Source: Albula goreensis (taxonomy: Eukaryota > Chordata > Actinopteri > Albuliformes > Albulidae). From it: a stretch of DNA of 64,000 bases. The stretch covers positions 32,876,052 to 32,940,051 of the forward strand of contig CM040747.1 of NCBI GenBank assembly GCA_022829145.1. The letters run 5' to 3'. Positions 1-11,779 of the stretch are shown in pieces (the first letter of the stretch is position 1; each line of letters begins with the position of its first letter). Below the pieces are notes generated by a model that saw only the letters and a list, made by a program, of their open reading frames with translations, did no database searches and was not told where the DNA came from. A program made the position numbers and the translations under genes.

Positions 1-2519
1 GCAGAACCCAGCTCAGAGGGGGAGCCCATGTGCTTCCGGCTGGAGCAGGGTATACAACGATGCTGGTGATATTGCATTGTTTTAATGCTGGTTTTGGGAA
101 ACTCAATCAAATAATGAAGACAAAAATAATGGAATCACAAATGTCCTTTCTCCAACGACAGCAATCTTAATTAAAGCTGCTACGTGGTAATAAGATCTCT
201 TCTGAATTTTTACAGTCAGGGTCTTCAACTTTGCACAAAAATGTGGTGCAGTGAGCAACTTTCAGGTTAAAAAAGTTCTTGTACCACATGATAAAAGGAT
301 ACAATTATGGCACAACACAAGGGGTGAACTAATTTTCATCGTTGTAAAACTAACAATTTCCTTTTAAAGCAATTTTACCCATTTATAAAACAACTGCACT
401 GTCCCCCACTATATGCGTTGATTGCTTCAGTATTCAGTCAGGCTTAAAATGTTAAACAGGAATTATTAACTGAATGTGATCTGAATGTGGCATGAACCGT
501 CATTCAGCCAAAACTGAAACCAGTTTTCCCTGCCCAATATTTTATCCTGCTGCCCACACCACCAGCCTCCACCAAACACTATGCTTAAATGCTGATAAAA
601 AGAATCGCTATTTAGTTATCAAATAAAAATGTCAATTTTTGAGTCCATTTCCTTCAAATGCTGTAGAAAATACACATTCAAAGACAATGATTTTCTGTGG
701 AGTATTTCTGTTTCCAGTTTCTTCGGTCCTCACCGTTTTTCGCTAAATATAAGACGGCGGAACGCCACGAATGAGGCTGAACTTCATTCCTCAGCCGGTT
801 TCAACATCCTTGGTATGGCCTTGATGGTTCCTTTCATTCACTCGCTGCTCACAATGCACCTCCTTAATGCACTTGTTCAACGCACATGTTCAATGCGCAC
901 GTTCACATCGATGACAACCTCTGTCTTGAACGTCTTATCCAATGAGCTTCTTCCACTCCGTCACGGAAGACCTCTTATTTACGCCACGGCCTGCAGACAG
1001 GATCCGGAAAGTTATTCTGTTTCTTGGAGGAGGTGAGTCATCTCAGCGTGTGGCTTAACGACAGTGCCGCTATTGGCAGTGCTTTATTAAGTCACTAAGG
1101 GCTTTTTTTGGTCACCGTTTTAAATTACACGCTCTGTGGAGCGCACTTCCCCGCTGCCTGGCCTCGGCGCTCCCGTGAAATGCACTGTTAAGGTATGAAG
1201 CAGCAGTCTTTTTAAGCGCATGGATGATAAATCACAGTGTGCCGTTTCAAGCGGTGGCACTCATGAGGGGGCCGTGGATGGGAGGATAAATGCTGTGACT
1301 ACGCTACTCATGATGAAAATCAAAGTTGTGTCACAACAGGAGAGAAACAGCTGCAGAACCCCTCACTGTGTTGTACCTAGTAACTGACGTAGAGCAAGGA
1401 CTGGTTGAGACAGGAGAGATGTCCTAGTTGGAGGACCAAGTTGCTTTTTGTGTACGTGCGTGTTGTGGTGTGGTGTGTCCGGACCTCAGGTGAAGTTCCG
1501 TTTGGACCTGATTATAAACCCAAGCAGTGATGGCGTCAGTACTGTAGATGGCGCTGTTTTCAGATGAAAGTGATTTAATGAGTTTTTAATCTCAGATTTG
1601 GTGGGTCGCTGGATGCAGAATAAATCATGTCTAGATATTGAGTATGCACCGCTGTAGTTGAGATATGGATGTTGGATATTTTGTGGATTTGTTCGCATAA
1701 TATTTTACAACAGATTTTTGGGGTAGTATATACAGCATTCACTTCCAGCTTTCTTCTTTCAAAGCTTCTTTAAAGCAGCTTGGTCAAAATAGAATGAAGA
1801 CACCCACCAGTAACCACTGGCCTCTAATAAGAACTTGCGCATTTGGTTGTGGAAACAAATAAACACACCTTTGATTATTGGTACCATAAACAGTATAAAA
1901 GAGTGTTTTTAGTCGTAGGGACAAAACTCACCATCCATTTCAGTGTACTTTAAGTTTAAAGGAACTACTTTTACATTTCCATGCCAGTATTTCATTAATA
2001 CTTTTTTTTTTAAAAAATGTCTTGTCTGGCTGTGTGATTACACACCCTGATGTATGTTGAGAATACCAGATGGATGAGAGAGTAGGGAATACCAAAATTT
2101 CCAATGTGAACCACATATTCTTCTTTGAGTCGAATTAATTTCTGGAGTTAATCATGGAGAAAAATGAGAACAATTTCTCTCTGAAAAAAACTCACCTGTT
2201 CCATGAATAGCACCTGTAGACATACCTGTGGACTCACCTTTCTCTGTTACCTGGGGTCATATTTGTCACATATGCCACAGCTTGGACAGGTCACATGGCT
2301 CACCTCCCAGTGGCTGTGCAGGACTCAGGCCTGTCCTAACTGTGGAATGACCTCCACCTCCACACTTATTGGCACTGTAGCTGACTCTAAAGGCATTCTA
2401 AACTGTGAGCTCACCTCTGGCTCACTTTCAATACAGCTAGTAGCTGGCGGAGGTTCTATAATGGCGTGCCTACCCCCCAGCTAAAACTAGATGCCAGACG
2501 GTCATTACCAGAAAACAGA
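1..2519. other. Intergenic DNA without a recognisable gene
   Basis: No exon, RNA gene or repeat family is recognisable. Open frames here, such as the 135-codon frame at 629-1036, have no domain-like composition and no recognisable splice-site context. About 1090-1330 is less AT-rich and mixes TAAATTAC, GATAAATC and CpG-containing segments. That resembles conserved regulatory DNA, but this is an impression from composition only. Confidence 0.6.
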
Positions 2520-2850
2520 CAGAAACAAACACACGATCAGAGGAATCGATTTAATTCATTTACAAAACCACATCTAATTAGCCCTCGCAGTTTCACAAAC
2601 AAAATGGGCAAATTCATGAAAAAATAAGCATGAAGCAGCAATCTCGGTGACAAAATTGCTTTGGTGTATTTCGAGCTCAGTGACGTGGTAGGTCATTTTT
2701 AGTAACTAGACGGCACGAGTTTAGCCTCCTTATTAATGAGTGCAAATGGCACTGTTGGCAAATGTCTGTGATTAATTTGGACCTGCAATTGTTAGCGATT
2801 AAGAACTGACGACGTCTAACAAATGCAAAACAAGAAACACTCTAATGATG
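2520..2850. promoter_or_regulatory. CNE-like block rich in homeodomain-type sites
   Basis: This segment combines many TAAT-core motifs (TTTAATTCATTT, TCTAATTAGCCC, TTATTAATGAG, GATTAATTTGG) with an octamer-like ATGCAAAT relative (GTGCAAATGG) and little simple-sequence DNA. Vertebrate developmental enhancers kept as conserved non-coding elements often look like this. I infer a candidate enhancer from motif density alone. No alignment could be made, and ordinary AT-rich DNA would also give some TAAT matches. Confidence 0.3.
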
Positions 2851-5261
2851 ATTAATATCCTGTATGTGGACCAAGGCTCATGCTGGCATTTTTGTCATGT
2901 TCTCCTCCCACATACGGTAATATTCTAATAAACCGTACCACATTAGCTTCTGGCACGAACGTCTCATTCAGAATATTCTCACAAGCCTTAAAATGTTTTA
3001 TTTTTTTCACCCAAGCCATCTTGAACTGAGTGGGACTGCAGTACTGCACCATTAGACAAATGCAGCTTTTTCAGGTCGAAAATCATTCAGAGATATTTAT
3101 TCTTTTGCTGCATTCCACCTCACTACCTTAGCTCTTCCTCTGTGAGAATGTCCAGGTGTAAATAAATGTTGCGTATATTTTGGGCATCTCCGTAATGTCA
3201 ATGTTTTCACTACTCATCTTGGCTGCTCGGCTAGGTTAAAAGATGATAACACATTAGCTTGTGAAGGCCTGATGTGAGAATATCAAGGAGAATTGTCATA
3301 ATACTGAGAAGTAAAAGAGTGATTGAAAATTTTGAGACAACATTTTCTGCAGTCAATAAAATTAGCAAATTTAGCATTGCCTGGCACCTAATGCTAACCA
3401 CTAGGCTAATGCCTTCAATGCTAGCGTCCTGTAATTTTCAGTCATGAGCCTTGCACTTTCACGGAAGCAATCAAGGTGTAGTATGTGCTCATGTGCAAAG
3501 CATGGCAGTGGCTTCATGGGTAAGAATACCTATAAACCCAGCGCTAAAAATAATATGCCAGACCATTTGCCCTGCAATCATTCTTTGGACCCATACGTTC
3601 GAAAGGATTGTGATTGGGTGGGCGTGTGAAGAGACTTTAGAATACATGAGAATTTAACATGCATGTACAGCTACGGTCAGGGTTAAAATTTAAATTCCAT
3701 CCTGAGGCCCTCCGGCATTCCACAAAACTGAAAACAATTTTGCTTTGCATAGCTAGAACAGAGGGGCCCGTTCATGCAATGTAGAAATGATCCTTTTCTG
3801 GGAAGTGGAGTCAAGTGGATGTTTTAGAGTTGTGACCACTTTGAGTAAGGATAGACAACGACCCCTGAATGTCAGAAATCAGACGTGGTTCCTTTCTGAA
3901 AGTCTCGGGCTTTTATGCAGATTGTGTGACTGTAAGGAGAAATTCCTGACCTACAGTGCCAAAAAAGAGAATTTTTCATTCCCATTGATGGTACTTTGCA
4001 CTGCATAAAGACAATTACTTGTCTGAAAATTTTCTGTCATGGTTCTTTTTTGTCATATTCTGACAGTAAATTTGAAATTTATCAGGGCATGTAGTAGAAA
4101 CAAATTCTTGGGGTAATCCAGGCTAGATACAGTACTGTATACTCTCTTCAGAGTAGGCAAAGAATGAGTCTAGAAAGGCTTAATGGTGTTTTCTTGTCAT
4201 TATGTATTCTAATATTCTAAAGGACAGGAAGTAAAGAGCTCTCGGACCAAGAGAACAGTAGAAAAACCTATTGATTCACCGATAATCAGCAGGGATTTTA
4301 CACATATTTATGTGACTGAAAATGGCCGGCAAAAAAAACTCCTCCCCCATGTGGGAGAGCCATTTCTGTGCGCAAACCTCATGATAACATGTTTTCACTG
4401 TTTACCCTCATTCCTTTGTTTCCTGCCTCAAACCCATGAGATAAAACCACAAGTCAACCCAATCTCATGTGGGCTAACTTGTGATTTTAATCAGGGTTTT
4501 ACAATAGTTTTCCATAGAAACAAAACTGCTGTAATCATGATCACTGTCAGATGCCGTAACACGTTTCCTTTTCCAGTAAAAGGCATTATCGTTTTACATG
4601 GTGGCTCCAAACACTGCTTGAGGCCCTATGAGCATAACTGAGTCAGGAGAAAAGGATGGGCTTGCTGACAGTACGTGCTTCTACTGTACAGTAGCTCTCG
4701 GGGTAGTGAAGGTGGAGCAGGACGTGTAAGCCATACACCCCTCTTATGCAATCATTCGACAGAATTATAATAATGCATTTTGATTGAGTAACTTTTTTAT
4801 TCTTTTGGAACTGCATGTTTTTTTCCTTCAGATTTTCCTAACATAAAAATATATTGGAAGACCATTATGTTTGATGTTGAAAAACAGGCCCGACAGCCCA
4901 TATAGCCTAGCGACGTTGCTTTTTGATCCTTCGATGTCGGCTCTTCCCATCATTGTGAAGCAGAATTCACAAACCGTTGGATTGTTCACCCACTAATAGG
5001 GAACGTGAGCTGGGTTTAGACCGTCGAGAGACAGGTTAGTTTTACCCTACTGATGACGTGTTGCCACAATAGCAATTTTCATTTCAGTAAAAATATTTAC
5101 GTATGTACAAGGGTCATGCACTGGGTGTGGTGCTTCTGTAGGGGGCAGCAGTGGGCACTGTTGGGTGGTAGTCTCCTCCTTGTATTAGTTGGAGAACCAT
5201 CATGTAAAGCATCGCATAGAAAGCAAAACATGGTTACTACATAAGGTAACCAGGAACAACG
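2851..5261. other. Intergenic DNA, nothing recognised
   Basis: No gene or repeat family was recognised. A perfect 14-bp palindrome (ATACAGTACTGTAT) lies at 4127-4140. It is probably chance in AT-rich DNA. The 109-codon frame at 4312-4641 has no recognisable domain. Confidence 0.55.
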
Positions 5262-5364
5262 ATATGGAACACTTCATGAATTTGCCTGTTATCTTTGCGC
5301 AGGGGCCATGCTAATCTTCTCTGTATCATTCCCATTTTAGTATATGGGCTGCTGAAGCAAGCAC
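5262..5364 (-). pseudogene. U6 spliceosomal snRNA pseudogene
   Basis: The reverse complement aligns over its whole length with vertebrate U6 snRNA. It begins GTGCTTGCTTCAGCAGC, contains ATACTAAAAT, the ACAGAGA box, the AGC catalytic triad in GATTAGCATGGCC and CCCTGCGCAA, and ends at GTTCCATAT. In the spliceosome, U6 pairs with U2 and with the 5' splice site. About ten positions differ from the canonical RNA by my reading. Several are C-to-T or G-to-A changes at former CpG sites, as expected for methylation decay. The terminal U-run that stops RNA polymerase III is missing: the sequence continues CATATCGTTG. No clear TATA box stands at the expected upstream distance. The RNA identity is certain, and I judge the copy to be a retro-pseudogene rather than a working gene. 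Confidence 0.9.
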
Positions 5365-7042
5365 AAAGCACCAGTAGGACGAGTTCCTATTTCAATGCCA
5401 TAGTTTGCACAACCGTTGCAGTCGCGGTTTGATGAGAACCCCTTCAATGCCGCAATATCTGGAATTGTTTATCTTTAAAGGCAACACGTCGTTTTGCTTT
5501 ACTAAACAGTTCTGCACAAATGATTTACAATGTATCTATTATATGCACTGTTTATGCACTGTATTCACTTATAGGTATTTATAGATTGTGTTGAGTGATA
5601 GAAAGAGATGTCCATCCATTTAATTTGTTCATTTTATATAGCAATAGAGTGTCCTAATGGTACAGTTCTTTTAGAAAATATGATGAGATGCTTGAGCTGA
5701 GCCCTTTTTCATTTGGATGTAACATTCAGAAAACGCACATTTTTTCTCAAGCAAGAACTATTTTACCTCTTAATAAATGGCACACAAAGTTACTACCATC
5801 ACAGGCAAGGTAGGATTCTCTATTAGAAAGCTAAGTTCTGAAATAAATAGTGTAGCATATAGCAAGTGTAGACATTTCAGATAATGGGTATCTGAGTAGA
5901 ACTGAACATGAGTACAAAACATCAGACTACAGGAATTCAAAGTTCAAATGGTAATAAAATATTGTATGCCCCTTTTTTTGGGGTTGAAGTAAATTTTATC
6001 AATCCATTTCACCGAAAATGTCACACAGCAGCAAAACATAGAAACAATGTAAACACAGAAACACGTGTATTTAATATTCAAGAAAGGGCAGCCCACACCA
6101 AAGATCGGGGTCAATCACTTAATTGTAATGTAGCAGCACTTCGCAGCAGTGGATGAATGTGTGGTGTCACTGAATAATTTGTGTTTTTGTCACCATAGAG
6201 CTCAAATTAAATATCAAATCATATTTTTCTGCCTGATTTCACAAGGCTTCCAGAGTAGCATAATAGTCAAAGTGGTGTAAAGTAACTCGTTGCATGATTG
6301 TGTGGGGCCAACACATGCTACCAGTATTTACCAGAAGCATGGGGTCCACTGGTGCATGGAATTCTGTTGAAGAAATACAACTTCACTTTTTCTCAAGAAA
6401 GTATGAAACTCCTGCTTGACGGAGGTGAGAAATCCACTGTTTCAGGAACACTCTCAGACCGTGGCGTAAATGCTCAGCTTAGTTCAGAAGAATGATTGCT
6501 GAGTGAAACCAGGCCTTTTCTTTCACTTTTGGATGCTAGTTTGCCTTGGCACTGTGATTTCAGTGGATGCTGATTTCTGCAGCTTTTCTGTTCTCAAGGC
6601 CCAAATCTGTTTAAATGACAGTCATTTTGGGTCTTTTGAAGTCTGCGATTCAAAAGGGCATCCGCCACGAAACTGAAATAGAAATACAAAAAAAAAAAAA
6701 AAATCAAGGTGTAATTAGCTTAATCTTACAGTCTATTTGCTGAGAACTATCTGTGGTTTAAAGCAACCTGTGTTCAGTCATCACCTGTCTTCAGCTTTAC
6801 TCACAATTAAGTTGTGGTTTGGGTCATTTAGTGGAGTGGAGGGGGTGGGGGGGACACATGCAGAAGTGAGAAACACATGCAGATTCCATATTTTTTCATG
6901 TGTTGAAATAATAAGGAACATACCTACAGAGAGAAACAGATTAGTTCCTCAAACTTCCATCTGCAGATGCAGAAAGAATACATTTTGTCTTTTAATCATA
7001 AAGCATTTTCTTTCCTACATGATCCAAGGGCAACAGTATATT
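5365..7042. other. Intergenic DNA with an A16 tract
   Basis: No gene is recognised. A run of sixteen A residues lies at 6688-6703. It could be the tail of an old retroposed copy, but the sequence before it is not one I recognise. The rest is AT-rich unique DNA. Confidence 0.5.
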
Positions 7043-7633
7043 TGTCAGTAATGCTGGTTAATTGTGTGTTTTTTGCTTTGCTTTTGGTGTTTTTTTTTTT
7101 AACTTTGGTTTTGTTCGGTGATTTTCGTGTGTTTTGGTTTCGTTTCCCCTGTCCACGTGCTTTTGTTTTCATTGCCCTTTTGTGTTCGCCCGTCTTCCTT
7201 GTTACCTGTTCAGTTAATTGCTCACTTTTTTCACCTGCCCTGTTGCTCACCTGTGTCTTGTTTGCTCGTTATCTTGTGCATTTAAACTGTTTCTTCTTCA
7301 GTTTGTCTTCAGTTTTTCTCAGTTTGTTTTCACTCTCTGTTATACTGAATGTCTTCTGGTCCTGTTTGATTACCTGTAGTGACTTTTGCCTGTTTTTGTG
7401 ATTTTGGATCCTGATTCTACCTGATTGCTGTTTTTTTTTTCTTGTTTTTGACTCCTGCCTGTTTTCCCTTTCTTATCTTGGATTGTGCTTTTGCACTTTT
7501 GCCGAGTCTCTCTGGTTTTGACCTCGGCCTGATTATCGACTCTGATTTTATATTTATGGACTTTATATTTGGCTGGAATAAAATTCGGTTTATTTACGTC
7601 CGTCCGCACTTGAGTCCGTGCTGTGTCCTTACA
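7043..7633 (+). mobile_element. Solo LTR, Ty3/gypsy-like retrotransposon
   Basis: This 591-bp segment begins TGTCAGTAATGC and ends CTGTGTCCTTACA, matching the TG...CA ends of long terminal repeats. The flanking five bases are ATATT before and ATATC after, a 4-of-5 match to a target-site duplication. Inside, a long CT/GT-rich stretch with 'CTGATT', 'GACTCCTGCCTG' and 'GACCTCGGCCTG' motifs leads to a polyadenylation signal AATAAA at 7577-7582. About 50 bp of GT-rich and CCG-containing sequence follows, as in an R-U5 region. I know this architecture from teleost gypsy-type LTRs. No internal gag or pol region and no second LTR lie nearby, so this is a solo LTR left by recombination. The long frames on both strands here are compositional shadows. 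Confidence 0.7.
7577..7582 (+). terminator. Polyadenylation signal AATAAA of the solo LTR
   Basis: A canonical AATAAA lies 51 bp before the LTR end, in the position expected for the R region of a retrotransposon LTR. Confidence 0.55.
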
Positions 7634-8916
7634 ATATCGTTAAGTGCTCCCCGGGCTATACCAATTGTGTATTTCTAAACACAAGACTTCAGTCATTTGT
7701 TTACTCTGTTGTAATTTAGTGCTATATACTGGTCTTGTGATAACCAAATTTTCATACGTGGATGAGTGAGGAATAATGCATGGTGTATGGTTATACAAAA
7801 ATAATGTACAATGTAGTGGCGATCATCTTGGCATACATTATGAAGTCCATTCTTTTTGTACTTGTGCCTTAGAGATCCGTGTGTATTATTCCTCGGACTA
7901 TGACCGTTTGCAAAGAAGATGAAAACATCCATTTGAAAATATCGCCTGTCGACTTGAAATGAATGTTAATACACATTCACAGAATGAGAACATTTTTATT
8001 AACATTTGCACTTCTGGTTTTAGGTTAATTTCCGACGGCAACAAATCCAAGAGCATAATCCCATGTCATGTTGTTTATATATGTTATTACAAAATATCGC
8101 ATCCTAGCCTTGAGCTTAAGAAAATTACTTTCTAGATGTCACTATTTATAAATAATTTGACTGATAAAGCTGTCTGATTAATATATTTTGTGAAGTACTA
8201 TAACAACAAGTCGGCATGATGAAGTTGTTTAAAAACACATTTTAAAACAGATTAAACATTAGATGCTGCTTTATTTATCTTTATTTAACTGTTATAATCT
8301 GCTGCTATGGTTACTGTTGCTGCCATGGCTCTGATACATGATCATGGTATACAGAGTATTGATTTGAAATGGTGATTAAGCCTCTTGGCTGGAACTACTT
8401 CATAGGTGTCTGTGTACATGTAAATAATGTACACCCTCTAGCCAATCAGAAATGAAAATTGAATGCAGCCTTAGACTAAAGCTGTTTATTTGTTCTGGTT
8501 GGTTGAAATGGGTGGTGCTCTCATGTGTTTCAGTCATTGACTGCTTTGATCAAATCATGGTGCATAGCGATGGCGATTAAATTCTTTTGGGTTGTTCAAA
8601 AAAGTTAGTTGTTGAACGAAAATGGCACTGCAACTCCAACCGTCAGTGTGTGCATGAAGCCTCAACTTTCCATCACTGTTAATTGTCATGTTTATTGCTT
8701 TTATGATCTGAGTGCCCATGGTCATGTGACACCCTGAGACCAATAGCCTGCAGCCTCTGACTACCATACTTACCAAAATGTTCTAATGCTGGGCGGTTGT
8801 AGCCATTTAGAAAAGTGCTTTGAATACTTAAAACAAAAGTTGTACCACAATCCTATATCTTGTTTTTATTCTATTCAATGTTTTTAATTAAATTGTAATT
8901 CTATTTTCATAGGGCT
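7634..8916. other. Intergenic DNA, nothing recognised
   Basis: AT-rich unique sequence with no exon-like frame and no recognised repeat. Confidence 0.5.
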
Positions 8917-8994
8917 TGCGCTTAAGTGCATTTTCCACGTAAGTCTCCCATTCTCACAATGATAAGTTATGTGGAAAAAGAGCCCTTAAGTGCA
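8917..8994. repeat. Imperfect stem-loop (arms 8917-8942 and 8967-8994)
   Basis: The left arm starts TGCGCTTAAG and the right arm ends CTTAAGTGCA. The left arm ends TTTTCCACGTAA and the right arm starts TTATGTGGAAAAA. Hand pairing gives a 10-bp helix, two pairs between mismatches, and a 12-bp helix with single-base bulges and G-U wobbles. The loop is 24 nt. The size fits a microRNA-type precursor or a small inverted-repeat (MITE) relic. No target duplication is evident. Function is unknown. Confidence 0.55.
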
Positions 8995-9479
8995 GGTCTG
9001 AATTAGGTCCATAAACAATAATGACCAACAAAAAGTTGTATGATTACTGTATCAAATGCTAACTGAAAGGCTAATTAAGGTGCACTATCTACATTTTTAA
9101 ATGGTTTTCCTCTTTGTCCAATTTGGTAGAGCTATATATGATGTGCATCTGGGTTCAAAGGAAACTCCAACTGGACCTGCAATGCAGTGGCATGAATTTA
9201 TGATGCAAATTAATCAAAGGAAATATATACATTTTCATCTGTGCATGCATGCATGCCAAATTCGTTTAGTCTTCAGGGAATTATTTAAAGAAGATAAATA
9301 AAACCCAGCCAACTATGCACATGCGCATGTCCAGCTATGGATCTGTTGACATGACAAAAAAAAATAAATATGAAGGCAGCATTAAATATTCCCCTGCAAA
9401 ATGACTTATGGAAAAGGATACGCACTCCAAATTTAGATTCCCAATGCTGGTTCGTTAAAAATGATAGCACACCATGTAA

Positions 9480-9745
9480 AGACCTGTTTTCCCATTAGGC
9501 AGCACTAAATTGCTGTACTTCTTAAGCCATTGTAATTTCTCCTGAGTGTTGCAATGTGTGCTATTAAGAGAATACAGGACCGAACGCAATAAATCTGTCA
9601 CACTTTTACACCGCTGTGCCAGACTCATTTCACCACGAGATTGAAGCCACTGTCTCTCTGATTTCCCATTAATTAGGCAACTTAAGGCAGCCGCAGAATT
9701 TCCACAGTAAAGGAAAATTAAGTGGGCGAAGCAACACCAGCTGCA
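9480..9745. promoter_or_regulatory. CNE-like block
   Basis: The segment has balanced composition without simple repeats. Its TAAT-core sites (CCCATTAATTAGG), ATTAAG-type motifs and GAAAATTAAGTG resemble vertebrate conserved non-coding elements. The 98-codon minus-strand frame across it shows no domain. Regulatory function is inferred from sequence texture only. Confidence 0.27.
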
Positions 9746-10418
9746 GAGCAAATATGCTGTGAAACGTCAATGACAAAGACCTTGGCGATGGTAATATACA
9801 TTGTTGTGTTACTTACTCACATTGCGAAGACTCACCGTATTCTTGCAAAGGGCAATTAAGCTGACACAGATCTTGTTGTTCCACAGATCTGAAAATACAG
9901 CACAAACTTGAAACCCCCATAATGCAATTAGTGTGGGTGGGGAGAGGAGGGAGGGTGGGATGTAACGGCGAATGCCTGTAAGACCTATACTTTGCATTTA
10001 CATTACACACATAACAGGCATAGGGTCGAATAATCACCATGGCAACGGCTGCAGGATGGAGGCTGGCCACAATAAGTGACAAACAGGCAGGAGGGATTTC
10101 GAGCAGCAGCTCTGGTCTCTGGCCACTGATCCGTGACCAGTGTTAAACTGGCCTTTGACATGGGAAACACGGTTTTCTTAGTAATCTTCACATGCTCGTG
10201 CGATTCGCTTATGGAAACCTCTCTGTTGGGGGCTCTTTATTTTGCCTCTCCTCAGCTACTGCAAAACCTTCATTTGGGGTCAGGCGTCATCCAGATTTCC
10301 ATAATCCAAATCCATGTCCTTTTTTGATGTTCTAGTTTAGTGCTTAGCCTCATTTCACCCTTGTGTTTTACATATCTTTTCGCCTCTTCACAAAAGAGTA
10401 CCTCTGTTTTTTCATTGT
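9746..10418. other. Intergenic DNA, nothing recognised
   Basis: No gene or repeat family was recognised. Short overlapping frames at 9809-10191 on the minus strand show no domain. Confidence 0.5.
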
Positions 10419-10486
10419 TGTCTTTATATATTGGTTTCCCTCAGGTCAGAAAAGCAGCTTTTCCCTACTTTGCTCTGGGTTTTATG

Positions 10487-10521
<35 letters not shown>
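10419..10521 (+). repeat. Interspersed repeat copy 1 with ATA-repeat tail
   Basis: About 68 bp of unique sequence, with ATTGGTTTCC and CTACTTTGCTCTGGGTTTTATGA as its most conserved parts, is followed by a perfect ATA/TAA trinucleotide run at 10487-10521. A second copy in the same orientation is at 30231-30339, about 20 kb away. A microsatellite fused to a fixed 3' end is typical of LINE or SINE tails, so this is probably a 5'-truncated retroposon end. I cannot name the family. Confidence 0.75.
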
Positions 10522-10522
<1 letters not shown>

Positions 10523-11525
10523 TACATTAATAAAAACAAACTCATTAACATTTGGAAGGTTATTCATTTCATGCACTGTAGAATGATGATTATGGTTATA
10601 GGGGTCAGACACTTAAAGCAGCTGTTTTGATGACATAGTAAACAGGCACTCCAAAGAAATATTTAGATGTGTGAGTCTGCAAATCAGAGAGCGGGACCAG
10701 AGGTGTTTTTCTGTGCATAATACATCCAACCACAGAAAAGGCAATTATTTGGAGTCATTGGAAACTTAGAAAAATAAACATTGCCGTGTTATTGTCCTTT
10801 TTTCAGGATAGGACGCTAATCCAGCGGAACATTGGAAAAATATTGGAAAAATATTCATGAGCAGAAGGTAAAACAGCATTAAAACCGAACATATGTCTAT
10901 ATTTAATAAAATAAATGTACGGTGTTAGAAAATCATCCAATATGGAGAAGTGCAAATAAAAGCAGTTGTGTGCATGTCTGTGATTAGTGTTTTGTAATAA
11001 AGACTGTGAATGTTTATAAGTGCACATTTCACAAAAGTTCTTACATTGTTCCTAAAATACAAGGCTCACAAGCATTTTTTGCTATTATAGATGACGGGGG
11101 CCAGTATGTGACACCCTGCTGGCTGTGCGTAACAGCAACTGCGGTTGAGTTTTCACGGGTCTGACCCATACCCGAAACTACTTCCTGGATCCCAGCTCAT
11201 CCATGCCACATCGTGAGGCTGAGTTTGTCCGCTGTTGCATTGAGATGAGGAAGTGGGGCTAACAAGACTGTAATGCAAACCTGGGTCGAATTAAGATCGT
11301 ATGATCCTTTAAACAAGCGCATTCTCAGAACATCCCCAACAGGCTGTTCGTGATGTGAAAACTGCGGCAGACAGGTGTGAGCCCCCGGTCTCCACCTCTT
11401 CTTCCTACTAAGCCCCCCCATCCATTACCTTCAGCAGGGCTAATGATATATTCCACTAGATAGCATTAGTGTTCTGACAGCTGCTCCAATTTTTACCAGT
11501 TGAAGATAAACCTTTTTTGTGTTAT
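10522..11525. other. Intergenic DNA, nothing recognised
   Basis: Unique sequence without a recognised gene or repeat. Minus-strand frames at 10803-11027 and 11197-11421 show no domain. Confidence 0.5.
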
Positions 11526-11595
11526 GAATGACTCTGTTGTACTGTAGAAAGGGTTTGTCACATGAAGATTGCAGGTTTGAATCCTGGGTAGGACA
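11526..11595 (+). repeat. Degenerate tRNA-like segment (SINE head)
   Basis: GCAGGTTTGAATCCTGGGTAGG closely matches the B box and T-arm of a tRNA-derived promoter. The upstream GACTCTGTTGTACTGTAGAA can be read as a weakened A box at the usual spacing. The acceptor stem does not pair convincingly, so it is not a working tRNA gene. An old tRNA-derived SINE head or a tRNA pseudogene is the better reading. Confidence 0.4.
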
Positions 11596-11779
11596 ACATG
11601 TCACGAGAAGACACAAAAGCCTGTGAAAATACAAATTTGCACATGACAGGTATTTAAAAATCAGCCATACAGAACAACAGCCACAACCATACTTCGTAGA
11701 TAGGATGGCTTTCTACCACTGAATGATTGTAGAGTTATTGCCAAAAAAATACAGTTTCCACATTGTGGCCCAAAAAAAA

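Noticed and set aside
6967-7401. 144-codon leucine/phenylalanine-rich frame that looks like membrane segments
   Set aside because: It lies in the T/CT-rich solo LTR. The hydrophobicity comes from T-rich codons.
11526-11595. Functional tRNA gene
   Set aside because: The B box is good, but the acceptor stem does not pair and the A box is weak.
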